From contig JAFADQ010000408.1 of assembly GCA_023424725.1 (NCBI GenBank), positions 1 through 5,844 of the forward strand: a stretch of 5,844 nt of DNA, in the 5' to 3' direction. Both the position numbers and the translations under genes were made by a program. Under the pieces are notes generated by a model. That model did no database searches. It worked only from the letters and a program-made list of their open reading frames with translations, and was not told the DNA's origin. Below, one piece after another: positions 1 to 5,844 of this stretch (position 1 is the stretch's first letter; each line of letters starts with the position of its first letter). The stretch comes from Bacteroidota bacterium (lineage in GTDB: Bacteria; Bacteroidota; Bacteroidia; Cytophagales; Hymenobacteraceae).

Positions 1-1045
1 TGCTCAAGACCCTACGTTTACCGTTACCGATGTTAACCTGAAATTTAACAAGCCCGAAATTAACGTTTCTATAGACCGCGAAAAGGCGCAAAGCCTTGGA
101 GTTTCTGTTTTAGATGTGGCCCAAACGCTGCAAATGTCGCTTAGCGGGCAGCGCTTCGGATATTTTCTGATGAACGGCCGGCAATACCAGGTTATCGGCC
201 AGTTTGATGAAGCCGACCGCAACGACCCGCTCGATCTGACCTCTATTTTCGTGCGCAACAATGTAGGGCAATTAATTCAGCTCGATAATTTGGTGACTGT
301 AGAAGAAAAAAGCAGCCCGCCGCAATTGTACCACAACAACCGGTATTTATCGGCCACGGTGTCGGCTGGTTTGGCGCCCGGCAAAAGTATAAGCGATGGC
401 ATAGACGCCATGAACAGAATCCGCGACAAGGTGCTGGACGATACCTTCTCTACAGACTTAACCGGCGAATCGCGCGACTTTGTAGAGAGCAGCTCCAACA
501 CACTTTTCGCCTTCGGTTTGGCTCTGTTGCTCATCTTTTTGATCCTCGCAGCCCAGTTCGAGAGTTTTATAGATCCGCTCATCATTATTATAACCGTGCC
601 GCTGGCGGTTGCCGGAGCCTTGTTTTCGCTGTGGCTTTTCGGCCAAACCTGGAACATTTTTAGCCAGATCGGCACTATTATGCTTATAGGGCTGGTAACC
701 AAAAACGGAATTCTGATAGTGGAGTTCGCCAACCAGCTCCGCGAGCAAGGCAAACCCCGCATGGAAGCCATTATGGAAGCCTCCGTTGCCCGTTTGCGCC
801 CGATTTTAATGACGAGTTTAACCATAGCCCTTGGCGCTTTGCCCATTGCCATGGCGCTAGGTGCAGCCGCGCAAAGCCGCATGGGAATGGGAATCGTGAT
901 TGTGGGCGGCACTATGTTCTCGCTGGTGCTTACGCTGTTTATTATTCCGGCTATTTACGCCATGCTATCGAAAGAAAGAAAGCACCAGCCTGAGTTTGAT
1001 AACATAGAGAAGTACGAAAAAGAAGAATTAGCAACAGCCAACTAA
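1..1045 (+). CDS. RND multidrug efflux permease, HAE1 (AcrB-like) family, C-terminal part (5' end outside window)
   Basis: This is the C-terminal 347 residues of a proton-driven inner-membrane efflux permease. The frame is open from nt 2 to the window edge, so the gene starts upstream; the GTG at 116 is an internal Val codon. Visible residues 1 to about 150 form part of the second periplasmic porter/docking region, with the family-like stretch DVAQTLQMSLSGQRFG. Five hydrophobic segments follow, matching TM8-TM12 of AcrB. Residues that align with the AcrB proton relay are present: Lys in VTKNGILIVEF (codon at 701, AcrB K940), the first Arg of RLRPILMTS (codon at 791, R971) and Thr of the same motif (codon at 812, T978). 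The charged tail after TM12 is short. A TolC-like gene follows 6 nt downstream, so this is probably the permease of an adaptor-permease-channel operon. The family is clear; the substrate cannot be inferred. Confidence 0.95.
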   Translation, partial: AQDPTFTVTDVNLKFNKPEINVSIDREKAQSLGVSVLDVAQTLQMSLSGQRFGYFLMNGRQYQVIGQFDEADRNDPLDLTSIFVRNNVGQLIQLDNLVTVEEKSSPPQLYHNNRYLSATVSAGLAPGKSISDGIDAMNRIRDKVLDDTFSTDLTGESRDFVESSSNTLFAFGLALLLIFLILAAQFESFIDPLIIIITVPLAVAGALFSLWLFGQTWNIFSQIGTIMLIGLVTKNGILIVEFANQLREQGKPRMEAIMEASVARLRPILMTSLTIALGALPIAMALGAAAQSRMGMGIVIVGGTMFSLVLTLFIIPAIYAMLSKERKHQPEFDNIEKYEKEELATAN

Positions 1046-1051
1046 AGATCA

Positions 1052-2377
1052 GTGAATTTTAACCAAATATTTACCCGCTGGCGCCTGCTTTTTTGCCTCC
1101 TGCTGCTCGTTGCCGGACGGCTTTCGGCGCAACCGGTGCTTACCCTGGAGGAGGCGGTGAAAATTGCCCTGCAGAATAATTACGAAATAAAGCTGGCCGC
1201 CAATAATACCGAAATCGCGGAGAACAATGTAAGCATAGGCAATGCCGGTTTTTTGCCTGCGGCCAATGCTACTTTCAGCGATAACAACAACATCAACAAC
1301 ATAAAACAAACCCGCGCCGATGGCACCGTGCAGGAGCAAAACGGTGTGCGCAACACCAATTTTGGCTACGGCGTTGGCCTTAGCTGGACGGTTTTTAACG
1401 GCTTTGGCATGTTTGCCCGTTACGAGCAACTAAAGGAGCTGCGCAAAAGAGGAGAGGCCGATTTTCAGTTTACGGTGCTTACAAAAGTGGGCGATGTTAT
1501 CAGCACGTATTACGATTTGGTGCAGCAGCAGCAAACGCTGCAGGCTTTCGATACGGTACTTTCTATTTCGCGGCAGCGGGTAGATCTGGCGCAAATCCGT
1601 TTCGAGATTGGAAAAGCCGCCCGCCTGGAAGTGCTTAACGCGCAGGTAGACTTTAATACCGACACCACCAACCTGCTGCGGCAACTCGAGCTTTACAACA
1701 ACACCCGCGTGCTGCTAAACGAAATAATGGCCCGCGACGTGCAAACCGAATTTGTGGTTTCCGATACTTTTATGATCGATAATTCGCTGTTATTGGCAAA
1801 CCTGCAAACCATGGCGGCGCAGCACAACCCAACCTTAAAAGCCGCGATAATAAACCGCAGAATCGCGGAGCTGGATTTAAAGCAGGTGCGCGCAAACCGG
1901 TATCCGGCCGTGTCGCTTAATACGGGCTATAATTTCAGCCAGTCGCAAAGTCCGTTGGGTTTCGCGAGAGAGTCTACAAATCGGGGTTTTAATTACGGAG
2001 TTTCGGCTTCGGTTAATTTATTTAACGGGTTTAACCAGCGGCGCAACGAGCAAAATGCCGCCATTTTAATAGAAAATTCGGAGCTGGAATTTGAGCGCAT
2101 AAACCAGAACATCAACTCGCAATTAACAAGAGCTTACCAGACTTATCAAACCAACTTATCTTTAGTAAAACTGGAAGAAAATAACCAGCAAATTGCCAAG
2201 CGCAACCTCGATATTACCATGGATAAGTTTGAGCTGGGCAGCATTTCTACCGTAGAATTCCGCGACGCGCAGGTAAATTATTTAAACGCCACCATTCGCT
2301 ACAGCAACGCCCAGTACCAGGCAAAACTGGCCGAGATAGCTTTGCGCGAAATTACCGGAAATATTATGCTGGAGTAA
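1052..2377 (+). CDS. TolC-type outer membrane efflux protein (OMF family)
   Basis: This is a complete 441-residue outer-membrane channel that would trimerise and dock to the RND pump. Residues 1-26 are a signal peptide: basic residues around 9-11, a Leu-rich core at 12-20, and probable cleavage after LSA, before Gln27. The mature protein shows the two-fold OEP repeat. The first half begins with LTLEEAVKIALQNNYEIKLA (30-49). The second begins near 251 and resembles it around HNPTLKAAIINRRIAELDLK. Matching barrel-strand motifs SWTVFNGF (111-118) and SASVNLFNGF (318-327) occur in the two halves, as do the helical motifs RFEIGKAARLEVLNAQV and KFELGSISTVEFRDAQV. The start is GTG: an in-frame TAA, the permease stop, lies 9 nt upstream and leaves no other start that keeps the signal peptide. 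No Shine-Dalgarno sequence is seen, as is common in Bacteroidota. It is co-transcribed with the permease, and translational coupling is likely. Confidence 0.93.
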   Translation: MNFNQIFTRWRLLFCLLLLVAGRLSAQPVLTLEEAVKIALQNNYEIKLAANNTEIAENNVSIGNAGFLPAANATFSDNNNINNIKQTRADGTVQEQNGVRNTNFGYGVGLSWTVFNGFGMFARYEQLKELRKRGEADFQFTVLTKVGDVISTYYDLVQQQQTLQAFDTVLSISRQRVDLAQIRFEIGKAARLEVLNAQVDFNTDTTNLLRQLELYNNTRVLLNEIMARDVQTEFVVSDTFMIDNSLLLANLQTMAAQHNPTLKAAIINRRIAELDLKQVRANRYPAVSLNTGYNFSQSQSPLGFARESTNRGFNYGVSASVNLFNGFNQRRNEQNAAILIENSELEFERINQNINSQLTRAYQTYQTNLSLVKLEENNQQIAKRNLDITMDKFELGSISTVEFRDAQVNYLNATIRYSNAQYQAKLAEIALREITGNIMLE

Positions 2378-2483
2378 ATTTTACCGGCTGGCGGGGCTTA
2401 AATTGGCCCTTACAGCTATCGGCAGAGCTTAATAATATAAGTACCTGGACATATTTACTTTAACTAAAATGCTAAAGTCTGCC

Positions 2484-2507
2484 CACGTCAGTGTCCTCAC
2501 TGACGTG
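2484..2507. repeat. Left core hairpin of the palindromic element
   Basis: A perfect 10-bp stem (2484-2493 with 2498-2507, containing CGTCAGTG and CACTGACG) encloses a TCCT tetraloop. Its core 20 bp is the exact reverse complement of the right hairpin, so the two can also pair with each other as a single 20-bp stem. Confidence 0.8.
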
Positions 2508-2515
2508 CACCTAAC

Positions 2516-2537
2516 GCGTCAGTGAGGACACTGACGC
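2516..2537. repeat. Right core hairpin of the palindromic element
   Basis: A perfect 9-bp stem (2516-2524 with 2529-2537) encloses an AGGA tetraloop, the complement of the left loop TCCT. The pair just outside the shared 8-bp stem is G-C here and A-T in the left hairpin. That change keeps each individual stem paired, which favours the two-hairpin form as the conserved structure. Confidence 0.8.
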
Positions 2538-2600
2538 TGGCAACGGTTAGTTTAATATAAATGTGTCCATATACTTAGTTAAAATGGTCTGCGAGGGCCA

Positions 2601-2641
2601 AAAACAAGGCCAATGCAACAGAATTGCGGTGGCCTTGTTTT
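2601..2641. terminator. Bidirectional intrinsic terminator between convergent genes
   Basis: A perfect 12-bp stem pairs AAAACAAGGCCA (2601-2612) with TGGCCTTGTTTT (2630-2641). The 17-nt loop can form a further 4-bp stem (GCAA 2615-2618 with TTGC 2624-2627). The outer A/T part of the stem gives a U tract on either strand, and an extra A at 2600 extends the tract in minus-strand transcripts. It lies 17 nt beyond the stop of the minus-strand DUF4412-like gene and 223 nt beyond the stop of the TolC-like gene, so it probably ends both transcripts. Confidence 0.8.
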
Positions 2642-2658
2642 GTAATACCGATTTTGGT

Positions 2659-3327
2659 TTATTGCCCCATTCCCTGCATTATTTGCATAAGCTGCTCCTG
2701 GGTTATGGTTTGGTAATCTGAACTAATCTCGAATTGCTTTTTATCTATTTTTCCGGACTTTACTTCGGTGGCGGTAAAGTGCATGGTTACTCCGGGCAAA
2801 CCTGCCAAAGGATTAGAGAAAGCCAGCGGAAAACCTTTTAGATTTCCCCACATTTTATCGAGGTTGGCAACCTGAATTTTTTCAGAATACCACACTTCCG
2901 CAATGTTGCCACCGCCGGCATCTACCATTGCTTTTTTACATAGGTGCCCGGCAATTTGCTTGGTTTCGGTTGTGGTATTTATATTTTTGGCCCTCGCAGC
3001 CTGCTCTTTCAGCATTTCGTCGGCTACTAACTGGTATTTTAAGCCCGGATAATCTATAAGGGCCCGCATAGTTTGGTTTTTGTGATCCATTATCATGGCG
3101 CCGCCACCCATAGAGGGCGTCATGTCTACCCGCACAAACTGTTCGCTTATTTGGTAAACCGCTGTTTTAGGTAGCATGGCCCTATATTCAGGTGGCACAT
3201 TGCCTTCGATCCTGATATCGTATGTAATGGTTCCGGTGAAAGGCTTGTTGCCCGGACCGGCAAAAATTGTGTGATGGAGCGCAACCGTAATCAGCAGAAC
3301 CCAAATCAGCGCAGTGGCTTTTTTCAT
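2659..3327 (-). CDS. DUF4412/GLPGLI-like exported protein of unknown function
   Basis: The product is a 222-residue exported protein. Residues 1-23 form a signal peptide: KK near the N-terminus, a hydrophobic core to about residue 22, and probable cleavage after IFA. There is no lipobox, so it is probably periplasmic. The mature chain has the pattern of the DUF4412/GLPGLI-type families. It opens with a strand FTGTITYDI (30-38), followed by YQISEQFVRVD (58-68) and MIMDHKNQTMRALID (78-92). Next comes TKQIAGHLCKKAMV (122-135), then AEVWYSEKI (143-151), and near the C-terminus TMHFTATEVKSGKI (181-194). Cys130 is the only cysteine. The C-terminus and residues 69-87 are rich in Met. The gene follows the DUF4249-type gene after 46 nt in which I see no convincing Bacteroidota promoter, so it is probably the last gene of the same operon. 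Family assignment is by motif recognition; the biochemical role is unknown. Confidence 0.75.
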   Translation of the reverse strand: MKKATALIWVLLITVALHHTIFAGPGNKPFTGTITYDIRIEGNVPPEYRAMLPKTAVYQISEQFVRVDMTPSMGGGAMIMDHKNQTMRALIDYPGLKYQLVADEMLKEQAARAKNINTTTETKQIAGHLCKKAMVDAGGGNIAEVWYSEKIQVANLDKMWGNLKGFPLAFSNPLAGLPGVTMHFTATEVKSGKIDKKQFEISSDYQTITQEQLMQIMQGMGQ

Positions 3328-3373
3328 GTAGTGTAAGTAAAAATTAGCGATATTTATTAGCTAAAGTTACTGG

Positions 3374-4198
3374 TTACGGAATTATAACTACGCGCCGGTG
3401 ATAGGGCAGCGACGTGAAAACACCCAGCCCGCCGGTTACTGTAGATTGTATGGTAGCAGGCTGCGCGAATGGGTTTCCGTTTGCGTTATCGGCATCTTCA
3501 ACAGTGCGTATAAAATCGTAGTACGCTTTTTCTATTGAGTAAAGGGTTACCACCAGCGTATCGCCGTGTTTAAATTTATCGCTGGTATAAAACGAGTTAT
3601 ACTTGCCGTTATTAAGGCGGTCGCTTCCCAGGTCGTCGTCTTCTAAATTACCTTCGGGCGTATTTTTATGTACCAGAAAACGATAGTAATTCTCTTCGTG
3701 CGCGGGGTCGTGGTAATAAGCGGCCAACGAAATATCGTCGCCATCGCCGGTAAATTTAATCGTATCTATGGGCACGGCGTTTAAAAAAGTAGATGTTCCG
3801 GTTATTGTTTTTCCATCGGCCAGGTTTACCATCAGCGCGAACTGATCGCCGGGGTTCGGGGCAATTTGCTTGTTAAGTTGGTAATTATAAAATTTGCTGG
3901 TGGCGGTGTCGTATTGTTGTTCTAAAGTGGTTAGCTCCTGCAAGGTATCTGTTTGCCCGTTATGCGTAAAAATAACGGTAGCGCCTTTTATGGGCACCGG
4001 CAAGGGGCTATCGAAGTAACTGCTGGTTTGCGTAAGCAGCACTCTGAATTTGTTGCCCTTTATAACATACGCTTCTATTACCGGCTGCTTTTCGTAACCG
4101 GGCAGGGGCACATCTATGTCTTTGTTCATATTGCAGCTATACAGCAAAACGAAGCTGCAGAGGGCAAAAATGCGGGCAACGGAAGCTAAATTCATCAT
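3374..4198 (-). CDS. DUF4249-type outer-membrane lipoprotein, partner of a TonB-dependent receptor
   Basis: The product is a 274-residue lipoprotein. The signal peptide ends in a lipobox LLYSC with the acylated Cys at residue 22. The +2 residue is Asn, which does not suggest inner-membrane retention. The mature chain begins with a beta-rich segment: QPVIEAYVI (38-46), FRVLLTQTSSYFDSP (51-65) and KGATVIFTHNG (71-81). Near the C-terminus it has NPFAQPATIQSTVTGGLGVF (242-261), the NPF...GGLGVF ending I associate with DUF4249 proteins. Genes of this family commonly sit directly after a TonB-dependent receptor gene, as here. The start ATG overlaps the receptor's TGA by one base, giving TGATG; a second ATG follows immediately at 4195, so the protein may begin with one or two Met. 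By analogy with SusD-type partners it may help capture ligand at the receptor's outer face. That role is inference; the substrate is unknown. Confidence 0.82.
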   Translation of the reverse strand: MMNLASVARIFALCSFVLLYSCNMNKDIDVPLPGYEKQPVIEAYVIKGNKFRVLLTQTSSYFDSPLPVPIKGATVIFTHNGQTDTLQELTTLEQQYDTATSKFYNYQLNKQIAPNPGDQFALMVNLADGKTITGTSTFLNAVPIDTIKFTGDGDDISLAAYYHDPAHEENYYRFLVHKNTPEGNLEDDDLGSDRLNNGKYNSFYTSDKFKHGDTLVVTLYSIEKAYYDFIRTVEDADNANGNPFAQPATIQSTVTGGLGVFTSLPYHRRVVIIP

Positions 4199-4200
4199 CA
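4193..4200 (-). other. Stop-start overlap coupling the receptor and lipoprotein genes
   Basis: On the minus strand the sequence reads TGATGATG. The receptor stop TGA (4200-4198) shares its A with the lipoprotein start ATG (4198-4196), and a second in-frame ATG follows at 4195-4193. No Shine-Dalgarno sequence is seen nearby. Termination-reinitiation coupling is the likely way the downstream gene is translated. Confidence 0.75.
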
Positions 4201-5844
4201 GAATTTAAAATTATAGGTAACTGATGGTATAATAGGGAACAACGAAACCTGTTTGGCCTGAAATTTTTCGGTAATGGTTTCGGCCGGGTTTTTTATTTCG
4301 TCTATATAAATAAAATACGGGTTGCGCCTATTATACACATTGTACACTCCGTAGGTAATGTTGGCCTCGCCGCGTTTGGTTTTAAGTTGCTGCACCAAAC
4401 CCAGGTCCATCCGGTGGTAAGCATCCATGCGGTGGCTGTTGCGCTCTGTGTAAATATTAGCTACATCTGGAGATGTGCCGGGCATTCCCTGCACCGCGAA
4501 CCGGGCAACAGGTAACGATACCGCGGTGCCCGTACCATACACGAAGGTACCGGTTAGCTGCAGTTTTTCGTTTAATTGGTGCATAATTACTACAGAAACA
4601 TCGTGCCGTCGGTCGTAGCGTGCCATAAACTTGCGCCCATCCATAATGTCCGGAAACTGCCGCCAGGTCCAGCTTAGGGTGTAGCCAATCCAGCCGGTGG
4701 TTTTGCCAGATTTTTTCTCCAGATAAATTTCGTTACCATAGCTCCAGCCTTTGCCAAACACAAAATCTGCTTCCATGTTGGGGTTCAGAAAAACATTTGC
4801 TCCGTCGCGGAAATCGAGCTGGCGCGTCATCCACTTATAATACACCTCGTTGGTGATCATAAATTTACCTTTGCCGAAAAGCCTGCTAACGCCAGCCGCT
4901 ACCTGGTCTGAGCGTTGCGGCTTAACTCTGTTGCCTGACGGATACCAGATATCGGTTGGAAGCGAGGCGCCCGAATTTGAGGCCAGGTGCACATACTGGA
5001 ACATGCGCGCGTAGCTTAATTTTAAAGAAGTAAGCTCGTTTACATTATGCAATAACGATACGCGGGGCTCCAGTCCGCCAAATATTTTTCCGCCGCGCAT
5101 AAAACCCGATAAGCGCAAACCGGTGCTTAAATTCCATCGGGGCGCAAGGGTAATGTCGTCGCCAATGTAGGCGGCCATTTCCGAGGCGAAATAGTTGGTG
5201 CCGTTATTTACAGAGCCTCTTTCGTCGGCTGCACTAATCTGGTAGCTGCCTATATTAAAGTGGTGGTAGGTATATTGGGCGCCAAATTTTATGTTGTGCT
5301 TGTTGTTTGGCAGATACGTAAAATCAGATTTTAAAGAGTGGTTGGTAATGCCCGACCCGATAGTGAATTTTACCTGATCGCGGCCGGTGCCTATATCGTA
5401 ACCATAATCAGAGAAAATATAGGAGGTGTTCAGGAATAGCTTTGGGTTGAAAATATGATTCCAGCGAAGGGTAGAGGTAATGTTGCCCCAGTTAAAATCG
5501 AAGTTGAAACGGTCGTTATTAAACCCGAAAACATCTTTGCCGAAATAGCCGCTCAGGAAAATCCGGTCTTTGGCGCCTAACGTATAATTTAGCTTTACAT
5601 TCAGGTCGTAAAAATAATAATCCGGTATCGGGTCGAAATCTTCTTTGCCTTCGTTTATGCGGTTATATTGCCTGGTGAAAACATCAAAATAAGTCCGGCG
5701 CCCCGAAATCATAAACGACGATGTGTCTTTTTTTATCGGCCCCTCTATTGTTAACCTGGAGGAGATTAAGCCAATTCCGCCGGATGCGCCAAAGTGCTTT
5801 TTATTTCCCTCATTCAGTTTTACATCTACCACCGACGACAACCT
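4198..5844 (-). CDS. TonB-dependent outer membrane receptor, barrel part (5' end outside window)
   Basis: This is the C-terminal 548 residues of a TonB-dependent receptor. The reading frame is open to the window edge, and the TTG at 5841 is an internal Leu codon. The visible chain begins at the end of the plug domain with RLSSVVDVKLNEGN. It continues through IGLISSRLTIEGPI (24-37) and SGRRTYFDVF (47-56), sequences typical of Bacteroidota receptors. The rest is a long beta-barrel with alternating aromatic strands, for example GYTLSWTWRQFPDI (387-400), RYDRRHDVSV (409-418) and VYNVYNRRNPYFIY (500-513). It ends in VTYNFKF with a C-terminal Phe, the usual signal for barrel insertion. The N-terminal carboxypeptidase-regulatory-like and TonB-box regions would lie upstream. 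The gene overlaps a DUF4249-type lipoprotein gene and so probably forms an import complex with it. Ligand is unknown; nothing seen marks it as a siderophore, vitamin or glycan receptor. Confidence 0.92.
   Translation of the reverse strand, partial: RLSSVVDVKLNEGNKKHFGASGGIGLISSRLTIEGPIKKDTSSFMISGRRTYFDVFTRQYNRINEGKEDFDPIPDYYFYDLNVKLNYTLGAKDRIFLSGYFGKDVFGFNNDRFNFDFNWGNITSTLRWNHIFNPKLFLNTSYIFSDYGYDIGTGRDQVKFTIGSGITNHSLKSDFTYLPNNKHNIKFGAQYTYHHFNIGSYQISAADERGSVNNGTNYFASEMAAYIGDDITLAPRWNLSTGLRLSGFMRGGKIFGGLEPRVSLLHNVNELTSLKLSYARMFQYVHLASNSGASLPTDIWYPSGNRVKPQRSDQVAAGVSRLFGKGKFMITNEVYYKWMTRQLDFRDGANVFLNPNMEADFVFGKGWSYGNEIYLEKKSGKTTGWIGYTLSWTWRQFPDIMDGRKFMARYDRRHDVSVVIMHQLNEKLQLTGTFVYGTGTAVSLPVARFAVQGMPGTSPDVANIYTERNSHRMDAYHRMDLGLVQQLKTKRGEANITYGVYNVYNRRNPYFIYIDEIKNPAETITEKFQAKQVSLFPIIPSVTYNFKF

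Larger units (their letters stand above)
2438..2577. repeat. Compound palindromic intergenic element, MITE- or REPIN-like
   Basis: This approximately 140-bp segment between convergent genes is an imperfect inverted repeat overall. The outer ends, 2438-2457 and 2558-2577, match at 17 of 20 positions when one is reverse-complemented: TAAGTA, two mismatches, TGGACA, one mismatch, ATTTA. The inner part holds a perfect 20-bp inverted repeat (2486-2505 and 2517-2536) with an 11-nt centre. The stretches between outer and inner repeats are unequal (28 and 21 nt) and only partly matching. There is no coding capacity, and I could not identify a clear target-site duplication beyond a possible TA. The structure suits a non-autonomous transposable element mobilised in trans, or a REPIN-like hairpin pair. 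A purely regulatory or terminator role is also possible. The inverted repeats are read directly from sequence; mobility is inference. Confidence 0.6.

Noticed and set aside
116..118. GTG as start of the RND permease
   Set aside because: The frame is open upstream to nt 2 and encodes family-like porter-domain sequence (KPEINVSIDREKAQSLGVSV), so this is an internal Val codon.
277..912. Long minus-strand reading frame antisense to the RND permease
   Set aside because: It is a codon-shadow of a clearly recognised membrane protein gene. Its translation is low-complexity in Ser/Met/Ile with no domain.
1049..1429. Minus-strand reading frame antisense to the TolC-like gene
   Set aside because: It lies entirely opposite a well-supported coding region and shows no recognisable family features.
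2378..2437. Weak GC-rich complementarity (GGGGC and GCCC segments) just after the TolC-like gene as a terminator
   Set aside because: The stem is short and imperfect and has no T tract; the 2601-2641 hairpin is far stronger.
2486..2536. CRISPR-like repeat
   Set aside because: There are only two copies, in inverted rather than direct orientation, with an 11-nt spacing and no further units.
3361..3370. Possible Bacteroidota -7 box (TAACTTTA on the minus strand) in front of the DUF4412-like gene
   Set aside because: It lacks the final G of TAnnTTTG, no -33 element is seen, and the position next to the upstream stop codon is better explained by co-transcription.
3953..4189. Plus-strand small reading frame opposite the DUF4249-type gene
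   Set aside because: It is a shadow of the lipoprotein gene with no supporting motif.
5839..5841. TTG as start of the TonB-dependent receptor
   Set aside because: The preceding codon is Arg, and RLSSVVD is the usual end of the plug domain, so the gene continues beyond the window.

Overview
The window looks like chromosomal DNA from a Bacteroidota bacterium. The basis is gene content: a TonB-dependent receptor followed by a DUF4249-type lipoprotein, a DUF4412/GLPGLI-like secreted protein, HAE1-type RND efflux genes, and starts without Shine-Dalgarno sequences. Cytophagales or Hymenobacteraceae would fit the style, but this is an impression from sequence, not a search result. No gene is visibly broken; two are cut by the window edges.

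Layout. The plus strand (1-2377) carries the C-terminal part of an RND inner-membrane efflux permease. After only 6 nt comes a complete TolC-type outer-membrane factor. Together they supply the inner- and outer-membrane parts of a tripartite pump; the periplasmic adaptor is presumably further upstream, outside the window. The minus strand, read from 5844 down to 2659, carries the barrel part of a TonB-dependent receptor, an overlapping DUF4249-type lipoprotein (TGATG junction), and, after 46 nt, a DUF4412-like exported protein. This looks like one envelope operon for uptake of an unknown ligand.

The two gene groups converge on a 281-nt intergenic region (2378-2658). It holds two things. The first is an approximately 140-bp compound palindrome (2438-2577) with imperfect outer inverted repeats and a core of two mutually complementary hairpins. 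It resembles a non-autonomous MITE or a REPIN-like element. The second is a 12-bp-stem hairpin with A and T tracts (2601-2641), a good bidirectional terminator for both gene groups. The short stretch 2378-2437 shows nothing firm.

The palindromic element is the most unusual item. The rest is recognisable envelope biology, although the substrate and function of the receptor/DUF4249/DUF4412 set are unknown. I did not find evidence of a wholly new system.
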